From the NCBI GenBank assembly GCA_035306605.1, contig DATGNR010000047.1: 64,000 nt of DNA, one strand, 5' to 3'. Every line of letters begins with the position of its first letter. Position 1 is the stretch's first letter. Shown here in pieces: positions 35,266 through 43,946 of this stretch. The stretch is from Xanthomarina sp035306605. Its GTDB lineage: Bacteria > Bacteroidota > Bacteroidia > Flavobacteriales > Flavobacteriaceae. Below the pieces are notes generated by a model that saw only the letters and a program-made list of their open reading frames with translations, ran no database searches and was not told the DNA's origin. Position numbers and translations under genes: made by a program.

Positions 35266-35823
35266 TTAAATTAATTGTTGTTTTTTATTTTTCATTATTC
35301 GCTGAAAAGCACTAGGTGTAAGTCCGGTTGTTTTTTTAAATTGTCCGGACAAGTGGGCAACGCTACTATAATCTAATTGAAAAGCAATTTCTGTCAAGGT
35401 TAAATCTGTATTACACATAAGCTCCTTTGCCACATCAACTTTTTTAAGAATGATATAGTTTTCGATGGATGAATAAGTGTTTTCTGAAAAAACTGTTGAT
35501 AAATGCGGGTAAGAATAATGCAATTTGTCCGCCAAATAAGCTGAAAACTTAACGCTTCGTAAGTCTTTGTTTCTTAAATATTCATCAATAGAATATTTAA
35601 TACGTGCAACTATTGTTGCCTTGGGATTTGTTACAATATCAATTCCATACTGCTTTAAGGTAGAAGATATGATGTTTAATTTTTCTTCAGAAAGTGTTTT
35701 ATCTATATGAATCTCGCCAGTATTACCTATAGTAAAGGAAACATCAAAAGTATCGAGTTTTTCTTTTAATAAGGTTTTACATACCAAATCCAAATTGTAT
35801 TTTATAAAAAGCGTCATTGACAT
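35266..35823 (-). CDS. Small AraC-family regulator
   Basis: A 185-residue protein with an N-terminal alpha/beta domain (about 1-80, SFTIGNTGEIHIDKTLSEEK) and an AraC DNA-binding domain (85-180): FSAYLADKLHYSYPHLSTVF and LTEIAFQLDYSSVAHLSGQF, then KKTTGLTPSAFQ. First gene of a three-gene operon with the receiver and the PAS kinase. Flavobacterial genomes often have this trio. Confidence 0.9.
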   Translation of the reverse strand: MSMTLFIKYNLDLVCKTLLKEKLDTFDVSFTIGNTGEIHIDKTLSEEKLNIISSTLKQYGIDIVTNPKATIVARIKYSIDEYLRNKDLRSVKFSAYLADKLHYSYPHLSTVFSENTYSSIENYIILKKVDVAKELMCNTDLTLTEIAFQLDYSSVAHLSGQFKKTTGLTPSAFQRIMKNKKQQLI

Positions 35824-35968
35824 TCTAAACCCTATATTTCTATTTATAGTGTTCTAAAGATATATCAATTAATTGATAAAAATAAAATTGGTGTAAAAGT
35901 TTTTATAATCTTAATGCTATTAAAAATCACATCATTAATTAAGAGACTATTACAAACTGACACTACTA

Positions 35969-36859
35969 TTATGCTTTACTGTCTGTTTTAATTTGAACGC
36001 TGTTTTTACTAAAATCCAAGGTACGAATTGGGAATGGAATATTAATGCCGTGTTCGTCAAAACTACTTTTAATGAGTTTAATAGCCTTATGGGTTTCTGC
36101 AAATTTCTCTTGACTTTTAACCATATCTATCCAAAAACGTGTAATAAAATTAATAGAACTATCTCCAAATTCTGTATAGAAAAACTCTACTTTTTCTCCT
36201 TCTTTTTGTTTTAAGTTTTCTGAAATCACACGTGTAACTAACTCTTCTACTTCTTGTAAATTGCTTTCGTAACCTACACCACAAGAAACTGAAATTTTAC
36301 TTCTTGGACTTAAGGAATAATTAGTAAAAGCATTATCTACAAATTTTGAGTTAGGTATAATAACATGATTATTATCTGGTTGGCGAATTACGATACTGCG
36401 CAAACTAATTTCTGACACAAACCCTTTAATACTCTCTGTTTCAATACAATCGTTAATCTTTATTTTTGGCATAAACGACAATATTAAACCTCCAAACGTA
36501 TTGCTTAATGTTCCTTGTAAAGCCAATCCAACAGCTAAACCTAAAACTCCTGCTCCTGCAAGAACGCTAGTTAACACTTTATTAAGTTCTAGCACTCCGA
36601 GTGCAATGAAAAAACCTATTAGAATAACAACCAAGAACATTATTTTTGAAACAATTTCTTGAATTGATTTTTGACTAATACTTCTCAATAGATACTTTCT
36701 GAAAATTTTCTTTACTGCACCTGCAATAAAGTAGAACAGAATCATGATTAAAATAGCCATGACTAGATTTGGTAATTTTAAAATAAAGGCCTCTAACCAG
36801 CCATCTAATTTGTCCCATAATTTCATTAGAGACTCTTCTATTGAAAATTTTATATTCAT
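35969..36859 (-). CDS. Small-conductance mechanosensitive channel (MscS family)
   Basis: A 296-residue channel protecting against hypo-osmotic shock. Three helices (about 28-50, 70-92, 97-125); the pore helix TM3 reads LAGAGVLGLAVGLALQGTLS with the Gly/Ala packing of MscS, followed by NTFGGLILSFMPKIKINDCI. The cytoplasmic vestibule domain runs to the end. It lies 14 bp after the TrkA-C transporter gene, so they form an operon. Confidence 0.94.
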   Translation of the reverse strand: MNIKFSIEESLMKLWDKLDGWLEAFILKLPNLVMAILIMILFYFIAGAVKKIFRKYLLRSISQKSIQEIVSKIMFLVVILIGFFIALGVLELNKVLTSVLAGAGVLGLAVGLALQGTLSNTFGGLILSFMPKIKINDCIETESIKGFVSEISLRSIVIRQPDNNHVIIPNSKFVDNAFTNYSLSPRSKISVSCGVGYESNLQEVEELVTRVISENLKQKEGEKVEFFYTEFGDSSINFITRFWIDMVKSQEKFAETHKAIKLIKSSFDEHGINIPFPIRTLDFSKNSVQIKTDSKA

Positions 36860-36873
36860 ATAAGTATAGTTTT

Positions 36874-38700
36874 TTAAAGCATTTTAGTTAATAAAAAGGT
36901 TGCTACCAGCCATAGAATAAGACTTAATCCTCCTCCTATCCATAAAAAATGTTGAAATTTATAATTTCCAATTCCATAAATAAGCGTGTTAGTTTGATAA
37001 CCTACCGGAGTAAAAAAGCTGAAGTTGGCAGCAAACATAACGGATAATATAAACGGTTTATAATCTAATCCCATTTCATAGGCTACAGAAATTGCAATAG
37101 GCGTCATTATAACTGCCGTGGCATTATTGCTTACCACACCACTCAAAAGCATGGTTATTAAAAACAGGGTTCCTATAATAACATAATTTGGCTGACCATC
37201 TAGAAACCCTAATAGTTTTTCCGAAATCCACATATCGGCTCCCGTGTTGTGCATAGCCACTCCTAAAGGAATCATTCCTGCTAAAAGAAAAAATATTTGC
37301 CAATTAACTTTCTTATAAACAGTGTTTAAATCTAGGTTTTTTGTAACTAACAATATACTAATTCCTGTTAAAGCACTAACCATAATTGACAAAACTCCAG
37401 AAGCAGCTAAGGCAATTACCAGCAAAAATACAAAAAATGAAAAAGACCTTTTAATTTTCGAGGTGCTAGTTACACTTCCAAATTCTTGTAAAACCACCAT
37501 ATTAGTCATGGTGTTTAAAGCACTAAGTTTTTCTTTGGAAATTTCAACAAGCAAACGGTCTCCAGCTTTTAACCTTAGCTTATCCTCGCTACTATGTACC
37601 ATTCGTTCTTCTACATTAACAAGCGTTTTACGTTTTCTTATAGCTATAGGAATAATATCTGGCATCATAAAATACCGCAAGTTTCCTAAGGTTTTCCCTA
37701 ATAATGTTGCTCCAGGCAACATAAGTAATTCCACAAAAACACGTTCCTCTAAGTCCATTTCTTCACCTGCTTCAGTTAATTCTGAAGGTTCATTATTCTG
37801 AATATTTAAATTTTCCTTGTCGTAAATATTCATGTTTGCCGACTTGTTAATTCGAGATAAGTTTTCTAAATCACACATAAGGATTAATTGATCGTTTGCT
37901 TTAAGTGTAATATATTTCCCTGGTGAATTATAAGTGTAGTTGTTTCTAATTAGCTTTAAAAGTATTACTTCTGGATTGTTATGTAAAAAGCTGTTGTAAA
38001 TGTTTTTTCCAATCAATTTAGATTTTGGTGTGACTTTTACTTTTGTAATATAATTATCAATCTTGTAGTCTTTATTTATATTTTGTTTTTTTCCCCAAGG
38101 CAACCAACGCAGTGTTAAGGTAATATATACTACAGAAATAATTAGAAATATTAATCCAAGGTGGGAGAATTCAAAAAACTCTAGTTTTTGAGAAACTAGA
38201 TTGCTTGAAACTGAATTAACAATTAAATTGGTAGATGTCCCCATTAAAGTACACGAACCTCCTAAAATACCTGCAAACGAAATAGGCAATAAGAGTTTAG
38301 ATTGAGAAATATTATATTTTTCGGAAAGCTGATTAATCATTTTAATAAAAACAATTACTACAGCTGTAGTACTAATAAAGGCCGAAATACCCGCAGTAAC
38401 AAACATAAAAACTGGCGCCATAATGTAGAGAGGCAATGATTTCACGCTACTCATTCCTGATGTCAACCAATTAATTACGCCATTTTCTTCCATGGCTACG
38501 GCTAAAATCATTAATGATAATACCGTTATAGTGGCGTTATTGGAGAATCCACTAATTCCTTCCTCGGGTGAAACAAGTCCTAATAAAATAAGCGAGACAA
38601 TAACGAAAAAGGCAATTTTATCTATGGAAAAAACTTCAAAAATAAATAAGACTATAGTCAGCAATAAAACAGAAAACATTAAAATAATTTCAATATTCAT
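36874..38700 (-). CDS. SLC13/DASS-type transporter with two TrkA-C domains
   Basis: A 608-residue inner-membrane protein. About five N-terminal helices (ILMFSVLLLTIVLFIFEVFS, and STTAVVIVFIKMINQLSEKY) and six C-terminal helices flank two cytoplasmic TrkA-C (RCK_C) domains at about 215-300 and 310-400. The SNNATAVIMTPIAIS motif near 530 is the sodium-binding signature of the DASS/CitMHS superfamily. Anion or dicarboxylate uptake is likely; the substrate is not clear from the sequence. Confidence 0.88.
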   Translation of the reverse strand: MNIEIILMFSVLLLTIVLFIFEVFSIDKIAFFVIVSLILLGLVSPEEGISGFSNNATITVLSLMILAVAMEENGVINWLTSGMSSVKSLPLYIMAPVFMFVTAGISAFISTTAVVIVFIKMINQLSEKYNISQSKLLLPISFAGILGGSCTLMGTSTNLIVNSVSSNLVSQKLEFFEFSHLGLIFLIISVVYITLTLRWLPWGKKQNINKDYKIDNYITKVKVTPKSKLIGKNIYNSFLHNNPEVILLKLIRNNYTYNSPGKYITLKANDQLILMCDLENLSRINKSANMNIYDKENLNIQNNEPSELTEAGEEMDLEERVFVELLMLPGATLLGKTLGNLRYFMMPDIIPIAIRKRKTLVNVEERMVHSSEDKLRLKAGDRLLVEISKEKLSALNTMTNMVVLQEFGSVTSTSKIKRSFSFFVFLLVIALAASGVLSIMVSALTGISILLVTKNLDLNTVYKKVNWQIFFLLAGMIPLGVAMHNTGADMWISEKLLGFLDGQPNYVIIGTLFLITMLLSGVVSNNATAVIMTPIAISVAYEMGLDYKPFILSVMFAANFSFFTPVGYQTNTLIYGIGNYKFQHFLWIGGGLSLILWLVATFLLTKML

Positions 38701-38993
38701 TTTTTCATGTTTTAGTTTTTATTTTGAAAGCTAAACTTTTACTAAAAGTAAGAAAGAATCATGAATTTTGTTTGTTAAAACTTGTCTATATTAGAAAAAA
38801 AGACAATTACACTCACCAACAAACCACTCATAATGAATTAATTGTAAAACACAAAAAAACACTTTAGTTAAAGTTTTATTAGGCCATACTAGCTAAATTT
38901 TATCATAAAAGAACATCTTAAAATCTATAAATAACCAGCTTTAAAAGTGTGGTGGATTATCTTTAAATATATGTCATAATATATTTGTTTTTA

Positions 38994-39605
38994 CTACGCA
39001 TTTGGATTCCAAGCTTCCTTAAATGCAAATTCTTGAATAGACATTCTTTCCCGATTTGCTGTTTCTTCACGTTGTAAATCCTCAGGTAAATCGTTTAAAT
39101 CTCCTCCATAATAACCTAAAGCTATTCCTGTTGAAATATGATAACCTTCAGGCACCTGAAACACTTCCTGAGCTTTCTTCCAATCTAACCCAGCCATATG
39201 GTGTACTGCAATTCCCAAGTATTGTGCTTGAACAGTCATTAGACCTAAACTCAGCCCTAAATCGTGTAAAGCATGAAAATTTTCTTTACCACTATTTGTT
39301 TTTTCTTTATAAGCAGTAAGTACTAAAACTGGAGCATTTCTCACCCAAGATTTATTGAAACTGCTAAAGCAATTGAAAATCTTTTCATAGGCTTTAGATC
39401 CTTTTTCCGCATAAATAAAACGCCATGGCTGTAAATTATTAGAACTAGCAGACCAACGTATAGCTTCAAAAAGTTGATTTAAATGGATTTTTTTAATGGG
39501 CTCTTTTTTAAAAATTCTAGGACTGTATCTTTGTTTTAGAAGCGCGAAAATTTCGTAGTCAGTATCTGCAATATTTTCTAATCTAATTTGATCTGATACA
39601 TTCAT
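38994..39605 (-). CDS. Nitroreductase-family flavoprotein
   Basis: A 203-residue FMN enzyme. The FMN-binding start KQRYSPRIFKKEPI and IRWSASSNNLQPWRFIYAEK are typical, as are LHDLGLSLGLMTVQAQYLGI and the C-terminal IALGYYGGD. Members reduce nitro groups or quinones with NAD(P)H. It stands alone upstream of the transporter genes. Confidence 0.92.
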   Translation of the reverse strand: MNVSDQIRLENIADTDYEIFALLKQRYSPRIFKKEPIKKIHLNQLFEAIRWSASSNNLQPWRFIYAEKGSKAYEKIFNCFSSFNKSWVRNAPVLVLTAYKEKTNSGKENFHALHDLGLSLGLMTVQAQYLGIAVHHMAGLDWKKAQEVFQVPEGYHISTGIALGYYGGDLNDLPEDLQREETANRERMSIQEFAFKEAWNPNA

Positions 39606-39768
39606 TTTACCTTGTTTTTATTTTAATCTATTCCATTGCAAGATATTTAACTACACATCGAATTCTTGCCTTAAAGCAAAAATTTATTAACCCATACAAA
39701 CGAAAAAACAACAACTACAGACCTGTATTTTAGAAAAGGATTGCTCTTAAATTGTATTTGCTATAAAA

Positions 39769-39803
39769 CAAAAAAGGAACCGTAAACCGATTCCTTTTTT
39801 ATT
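39769..39803 (-). terminator. Terminator of the DUF6327-type gene
   Basis: Nine-bp stem AAAAAGGAA (39772-39780) with TTCCTTTTT (39792-39800), with A/T runs on both sides. Confidence 0.75.
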
Positions 39804-39819
39804 TTATATAAAGTTTTTA

Positions 39820-40020
39820 CTATTTAAAAAACCGTTTGGCAATTAAAAACAAACCATACTTGCCACCCATTTTAAGAGCATACTGTATCCAATTTGCAGG
39901 TTTTAAATCTTCCTGAAATTCGCCTTTTATCAGCTTCACCTCTTCCCAAGCTATTTTCCGCTCTAAATCTAGTTGTTTTAAATCTCTTTCTATGTCTTCA
40001 AAAGACTGATACTGTTTCAT
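39820..40020 (-). CDS. DUF6327-like small protein
   Basis: A 66-residue protein: a charged helix (YQSFEDIERDLKQLDLERKI) and a hydrophobic C-terminal part (WIQYALKMGGKYGLFLIAKR). It is the third gene of a well-conserved flavobacterial stress cassette with the holin-like and YtxH proteins. No biochemical function is known. Confidence 0.8.
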   Translation of the reverse strand: MKQYQSFEDIERDLKQLDLERKIAWEEVKLIKGEFQEDLKPANWIQYALKMGGKYGLFLIAKRFFK

Positions 40021-40147
40021 TCGTTCTATTCTATTGTGTTTTATCTATCACATTATACATTGAAATAATCTTTAATACGTTAAATGATTTCTACAAATGT
40101 TTTATGTTACTTTTTGTTTTAAAGATAACCTTAGATTCAAAGTAAAT

Positions 40148-40498
40148 TTAGGTATCGAAAAATTTAGATGACAAACTTTTAATTATCTTGTTGTTAATAA
40201 ACGCTCTCTTATAGTATACTAGCGTTGTTGCCAATAAAAATAATAATGCTACAATTAAATAACCTAAAGCTAAATTATCTAGCCATTGACCAATAGCAAG
40301 CGCTAAGGCAAATGCTAAGAAAAACAAGCCAATAAACATCAACCCTCCTATTACTAACACTTTAGCCACTAAACTAATAGAAACACTAATTTGCTGAAAG
40401 ATTTTTAGCTTAAAATACTCTTGAGACTTTTTTACGTAAGTCTCTCCAGCATCAGCCATCTTCCCAGATTTATGGTTTATAGTTTCAAAAATATTCAT
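40148..40498 (-). CDS. Phage-holin-family membrane protein
   Basis: A 116-residue protein with two helices (about 45-70 and 78-100: VLVIGGLMFIGLFFLAFALA and LALGYLIVALLFLLATTLVY) and a charged N-terminus. The family (phage_holin_3_6, also in Actinobacteria) is not phage-derived here; it accompanies YtxH (5 bp upstream) and the DUF6327-like gene. Confidence 0.88.
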   Translation of the reverse strand: MNIFETINHKSGKMADAGETYVKKSQEYFKLKIFQQISVSISLVAKVLVIGGLMFIGLFFLAFALALAIGQWLDNLALGYLIVALLFLLATTLVYYKRAFINNKIIKSLSSKFFDT

Positions 40499-40503
40499 TC
40501 AAA

Positions 40504-40833
40504 TTACGATTTTTGATATTTTTTGTTTTGGGCTTTAAGTTCACTTAATTTTTTTTCTAGTGTAGAAATCACATCTTCTGTCTTATGGCTTACATTGCTA
40601 ACAATACTTTCAAGTTGATCGTCTAAGCTGTCTTTTCTGCTAGCTACCGTATCCGCTACTTTGTCGCGTAAATGATGAGCGCTTTCAGATACTCTATCTC
40701 TAGCCATAGCAGCTTCATCAGCAATTCTTTGTCTTGTTTTCGAACCTTTATCTGGTGCAAATAAAATTCCTAATGTTGCACCAATAGCTGTACCTGCTAA
40801 TATTCCTAATAACGTACTACTTTCTTTTCCCAT
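40504..40833 (-). CDS. YtxH-family protein
   Basis: A 109-residue protein. The N-terminal membrane segment LGILAGTAIGATLGILFAPD with KGSKTRQRI is the YtxH/GvpP hallmark, followed by a long charged helix that predicts a coiled coil (SELKAQNKKYQKS at the end). First gene of the cassette, likely induced by general stress. Confidence 0.92.
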   Translation of the reverse strand: MGKESSTLLGILAGTAIGATLGILFAPDKGSKTRQRIADEAAMARDRVSESAHHLRDKVADTVASRKDSLDDQLESIVSNVSHKTEDVISTLEKKLSELKAQNKKYQKS

Positions 40834-41046
40834 AATATTTGTATTTTAAAGTTAATAATTTTTAGTTTTTAAAGAACTTTTTAAAATATTGTCCTTTAAA
40901 CTCAAAAGAGTGAAGTGTTTTTAAATTCTATATGCAATTTACTAAAAGTCGCAGACATCTAGATAATTACATATTATGAATTACTCCATATTACCACTAT
41001 TTTCTGAAATTAACACAGTGATTATAATTATTTTAACATTCGGACA

Positions 41047-41080
41047 TAAAAAAAGCTTGAGTAAACTCAAGCTTTTAAAA
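41047..41080 (-). terminator. Terminator of the FKBP gene
   Basis: Eleven-bp stem AAAAGCTTGAG (41051-41061) with CTCAAGCTTTT (41066-41076), TAAA loop. Confidence 0.85.
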
Positions 41081-41097
41081 TTATTCGCAAAAAATAA

Positions 41098-41526
41098 TTA
41101 TTTAATCTCAACCAATTCTAATTCGAAAGTTAAATCTTGACCAGCAAGAGGGTGATTTCCATCAACAATAATATGGTCTTCATTAACAGCTGCTACACGA
41201 AATTGACTTTCAGAACCATCAGGGTTTTTTGAAGCTAATCCCATTCCTACTTCTGGAGCCATATCTTGTGGTAATTGCTCCTTTTTCACTTCGTGAAATA
41301 ATTCCTTTTGAACATCACCATAAGCTTCGTCCTTAGCAATTACAACTGTTTTTTTCTCGTTAATTTTCATATCTAACACAGCTTTTTCAAAACCAGGAAT
41401 TAGCATCCCTTGACCAAGTGTAAACTCTAATGGTTCTCTACCTTCAGAGCTATCAAAAACTTGACCACTGCTTAATTTTCCTGTGTAATGAACTTTTACC
41501 GTATCATTTTCTTTTACATGACTCAT
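41098..41526 (-). CDS. FKBP-type peptidyl-prolyl isomerase, SlyD-like
   Basis: A 142-residue cytoplasmic isomerase and chaperone. The FKBP core (VKVHYTGKLSSGQVFDSSEG, then LIPGFEKAVLDMKINEKK) is interrupted by an IF domain at about 70-125 (DVQKELFHEVKKEQLPQDMA), the SlyD arrangement, and closes with HPLAGQDLTFELELVEI. The His-rich metal tail of E. coli SlyD is absent. TAGTTTTG at 41550-41557 on the minus strand is a good -7 element. Confidence 0.93.
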   Translation of the reverse strand: MSHVKENDTVKVHYTGKLSSGQVFDSSEGREPLEFTLGQGMLIPGFEKAVLDMKINEKKTVVIAKDEAYGDVQKELFHEVKKEQLPQDMAPEVGMGLASKNPDGSESQFRVAAVNEDHIIVDGNHPLAGQDLTFELELVEIK

Positions 41527-41549
41527 AAAATTGTATTTTTAAATTTGCA

Positions 41550-41557
41550 CAAAACTA
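41550..41557 (-). promoter_or_regulatory. -7 element of the FKBP gene
   Basis: TAGTTTTG on the minus strand, matching TAnnTTTG, 24 bp from the start codon. Confidence 0.6.
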
Positions 41558-41866
41558 CCAAAATATTAACGGAACAGCCTTATTTCAAGCAATAAATCCC
41601 TATTTATTAAGATAATATTAACTTTATAAGCCCAAACTAAACCTTTAGAAAAGTAGGTAAATAGTGTTTTAGCAAAATGTTTCTACTTATTGATAAGAAT
41701 TTAAAAACCCGCTTGTAAACTCAATTTATGCCTCGTATTATTCTACGACATGTATTTGAGGTTCCCTTACATTACATATTAATTAAAATGATTACTACTA
41801 GTGGTATCCTTCTTATTATTCATAGTTTAGAATATTTAAGCCTAAAACAATATCTCGCTTAACAGT

Positions 41867-42275
41867 TTAAATATTTTTTTGTATTACTGGTTTTACTACT
41901 CCCGAACCTCCAAGATTTTCTAAATTAACTCTCACCTTTTGTGTTAATTTTGGGTCGTCATTAAAAACAAACTCATCAATGTAATATTCGTTCTTATTTG
42001 GCTCTTTTATAGTCATATGAATGTATTCCGGGGTTCCATTTTGTTAGGATAAGAGGCTAGTCTAAAAGCGAAGAAAATATAACTTCTCACCTGGTGTTGT
42101 TCCATCTTTTCAAATATAGTTCCAGTCAGTTTTAACTTTGGTTCATTCTCCTCAAAATCTGGTAGTGTATCAGTTTCTTTAAGATTTTTGTTTTCAAATT
42201 CAAAAATGGCCTCACAACCTTCACAAGGTCCTCCAACAATTTTATTTAAGTAAGTAGATGTTCTATGGAGAACAT
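41867..42275 (-). pseudogene. Decayed intradiol ring-cleavage dioxygenase-like lipoprotein
   Basis: On the minus strand the pieces of a familiar flavobacterial protein can be read in order but in different frames. First KIVGGPCEGCEAIFEFENKN, continuing LKETDTLPDFEENEPKLKLT and GTIFEK; then, after a -1 frame change at an A-run, DGTTPGEK; then YIFFAFRLASYPN in another frame; then GTPEYIHMTIKEPNKNEYYI, DEFVFNDDPKLTQKV and GGSGVVKPVIQKNI to a stop at 41867. Compared with family length, some 60 residues between TPGEK and YIFF are missing and the signal peptide is not intact. The VGGPCEGCEAIFE and PEYIHMTIKEPNK phrases are diagnostic. It is a clear pseudogene with frameshifts and an internal deletion. 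Confidence 0.82.
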
Positions 42276-42409
42276 GAAAAAACTGATGTATTAATCAAAA
42301 AACACAACTAAAATTATTTTTGAAAACAACGCAGGAAGCTAAGTTATTATTGTTGTTTTTGGACTGATGATGAATACGAGCTTTTCAAATACATTTAACT
42401 GACAATACA
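42276..42409. other. Intergenic stretch with possible gene debris
   Basis: Short open bits such as FYGEHEKTDVLIKKHN (plus, from 42262) and YYCCFWTDDEYELFKYI (plus, ending about 42396) look protein-like but occur in different frames without starts. They may be remnants of another lost gene; I could not name it. Confidence 0.3.
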
Positions 42410-42553
42410 TTACTTTTTCTTAGCTAATAAAACTGAAATTATAACAAAGCCTATTCCGGTGAGGATTGGAGGAAGTATTTCAGATTGTACTCCTAATACA
42501 ATCATACCTATGGCAATTAATACTAATAGGATTAAAAGTGTATTTTTCATCAT
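42410..42553 (-). CDS. Small two-helix membrane protein (47 residues)
   Basis: ATG at 42553 (a second ATG follows directly), TAA at 42410. The sequence NTLLILLVLIAIGMIVLGVQ, then SEILPPILTGIGFVIISVLL and AKKK, is two hydrophobic helices with a basic C-terminal tail. Not a family I can name; the regular composition and start context support a real gene. Confidence 0.6.
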   Translation of the reverse strand: MMKNTLLILLVLIAIGMIVLGVQSEILPPILTGIGFVIISVLLAKKK

Positions 42554-42725
42554 TTAATTGATTTGTAATTATTTTGATTAATATAACAAATTCACATGCG
42601 AATGGCACTTATTAACTAGTTGTTATTTACAATAAAATCTGAAAGATTCCATATTTAACTTATTCGTATAAATGAATCATCAACAAAACTGAATAAATTT
42701 TCATGAAACAATATCTAATTAAAAT

Positions 42726-42763
42726 AAAAAAACGGATTGAAATATTTTCAAACCGTTTTTTTA
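42726..42763. terminator. Terminator after the MliC-like gene
   Basis: Stem AAAACGG-a-TTGAAA with TTTCAA-a-CCGTTTT, TAT loop, with A-run and T-run flanks (42726-42762). Confidence 0.85.
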
Positions 42764-42783
42764 ATATTAATAAATGACTCTGT

Positions 42784-43362
42784 TTAGTTTTTAAAAACGG
42801 TTTTACCATCTTTAGTTAACTCAATCTTGTCACCTTTCCCTCTTAATTCATATTGATCATTTTTATACCAAATTCCAGATGCCGGTTTTTCTCCAACAAG
42901 GTCTATTTGCTCACCTCCGTTTAAATATGCCTTAGCTTCGTTAGTTGTTGCATTAACTGTTAAATCAAGCGTTGCTCCTTTATTATCCTTGTACGAAGTG
43001 TGAATAATTTCATCTTCATGTTCAAAAACAACTACATCTCCTTTTTTCAATTGAATGTTGTTACCTTTTCCAATAAGTTCGTAAGTATCATTTTTGTACC
43101 AAAATCCAGATGCCGATTTTTCTTGTTGCAAATCAACAGTTTCTCCATCAAAAACAAAAGTAGCAGTACCTTTCGTATTATTAAATACAATCTCTAATTC
43201 CTTTCCGTCTTTACTTATTGATGTAGTAGTTACAAATTCATCTGCCACTTTATCAACAGTTTCCGTTACTTCAACTTCTAGTGTTTCTTGTTTTGGAGTT
43301 TCTTTACAAGCATTTAAAAATAATGCAGCTAACATTGTAATTGTTAAAAATTGTTTTGTCAT
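42784..43362 (-). CDS. Lipoprotein with two MliC-like domains
   Basis: A 192-residue lipoprotein (LNAC, Cys19) with a Glu/Thr/Val linker to residue 45 and two tandem copies of a roughly 70-residue domain. Copy 1 ends SASGFWYKNDTYELIGKGNN, copy 2 PASGIWYKNDQYELRGKGDK; both have an ATF/AKAYL-type strand and a lead-in K-G-x-L-E/D. The W-Y-x-N-D-x-Y-E-L-x-G-K-G phrase is that of MliC/PliC-type C-type lysozyme inhibitors. The duplication probably doubled a binding module. Confidence 0.8.
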   Translation of the reverse strand: MTKQFLTITMLAALFLNACKETPKQETLEVEVTETVDKVADEFVTTTSISKDGKELEIVFNNTKGTATFVFDGETVDLQQEKSASGFWYKNDTYELIGKGNNIQLKKGDVVVFEHEDEIIHTSYKDNKGATLDLTVNATTNEAKAYLNGGEQIDLVGEKPASGIWYKNDQYELRGKGDKIELTKDGKTVFKN

Positions 43363-43703
43363 TTTCTATTTGTTATTTTTTATTAAATTTTATTTTTTAG
43401 TGGTTTTAAATACATATAATTAATTCAATAATTATGCCAACAGATTTTTTCCGACTCTAATTTTTAATTTATTTGTTACCACTAGCGCCGCACTTATATC
43501 ATTTTATTCGGAATTTTTTTAGCAGAAATGCAGTAGGCGTTTTAATTGAAATTTTCATTAAAACAAAAGGCAAATCAACTATTTCATTTACACCGTTTTA
43601 ACCCTTAATCTGGTTCACACTTTTTTTAAAATGAAAGTGTTCACCGAATTGTTAACCAGATTATATCATATTAATTCAATTTATATGATATCCTAAAAAC
43701 AAT
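43363..43703. other. Intergenic region with nested inverted repeats
   Basis: No open frame is supported. 43363-43470 must hold the promoter of the MliC-like gene. 43606-43663 is a nested structure: outer perfect 10-bp stem TAATCTGGTT/AACCAGATTA with an inner ACACTTT/AAAGTGT hairpin. Next to it is a 9-bp repeat ATATCATAT/ATATGATAT (43663-43671 and 43683-43691). Confidence 0.6.
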
Positions 43704-43737
43704 AAAACCTTGTAAATCATAAGATTTACAAGGTTTT
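43704..43737 (-). terminator. Terminator downstream of tRNA-Pro
   Basis: Perfect 15-bp stem (43704-43718 with 43723-43737, AAAACCTTGTAAATC), ATAA loop, about 25 bp 3' of the tRNA. Confidence 0.85.
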
Positions 43738-43761
43738 AATTTCTATTGGTATTCATTTTAG

Positions 43762-43836
43762 TCGGGGTGGCAGGATTCGAACCTGCGACCTCCGCGTCCC
43801 AAACGCGGCGCGATAACCGGGCTACGCTACACCCCG
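43762..43836 (-). tRNA. tRNA-Pro (anticodon TGG)
   Basis: Seventy-five bases on the minus strand. Acceptor CGGGGTG pairs with CACCCCG, discriminator A. The anticodon stem CCGCG/CGCGG encloses loop TTTGGGA, giving anticodon TGG (Pro, CCA codons). The T arm holds GGTTCGAATCC. The CCA end is not encoded. Confidence 0.97.
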
Positions 43837-43946
43837 AATTGGTTATCTAGAAATCACATATAGTGAATTTCGAGCTGCAAATATATAGCTTTTCTTTTTT
43901 AACTAACAAGTTTTATCATTAAATTTATAGGTTAAAGATTAAAATA

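Noticed and set aside
37322..37801. A 159-codon plus-strand frame within the TrkA-C transporter gene
   Set aside because: Antisense shadow; low-complexity composition and no domain.
40148..40498. Holin-family gene taken as sign of a prophage
   Set aside because: It belongs to the YtxH/DUF6327 stress cassette, and no other phage genes are present.
42045..42062. TTAGGATAAGAGGCTAG, considered as a fourth AGGA-N8-TCC operator
   Set aside because: The right half (TCC) is missing and it lies inside the decayed dioxygenase gene.
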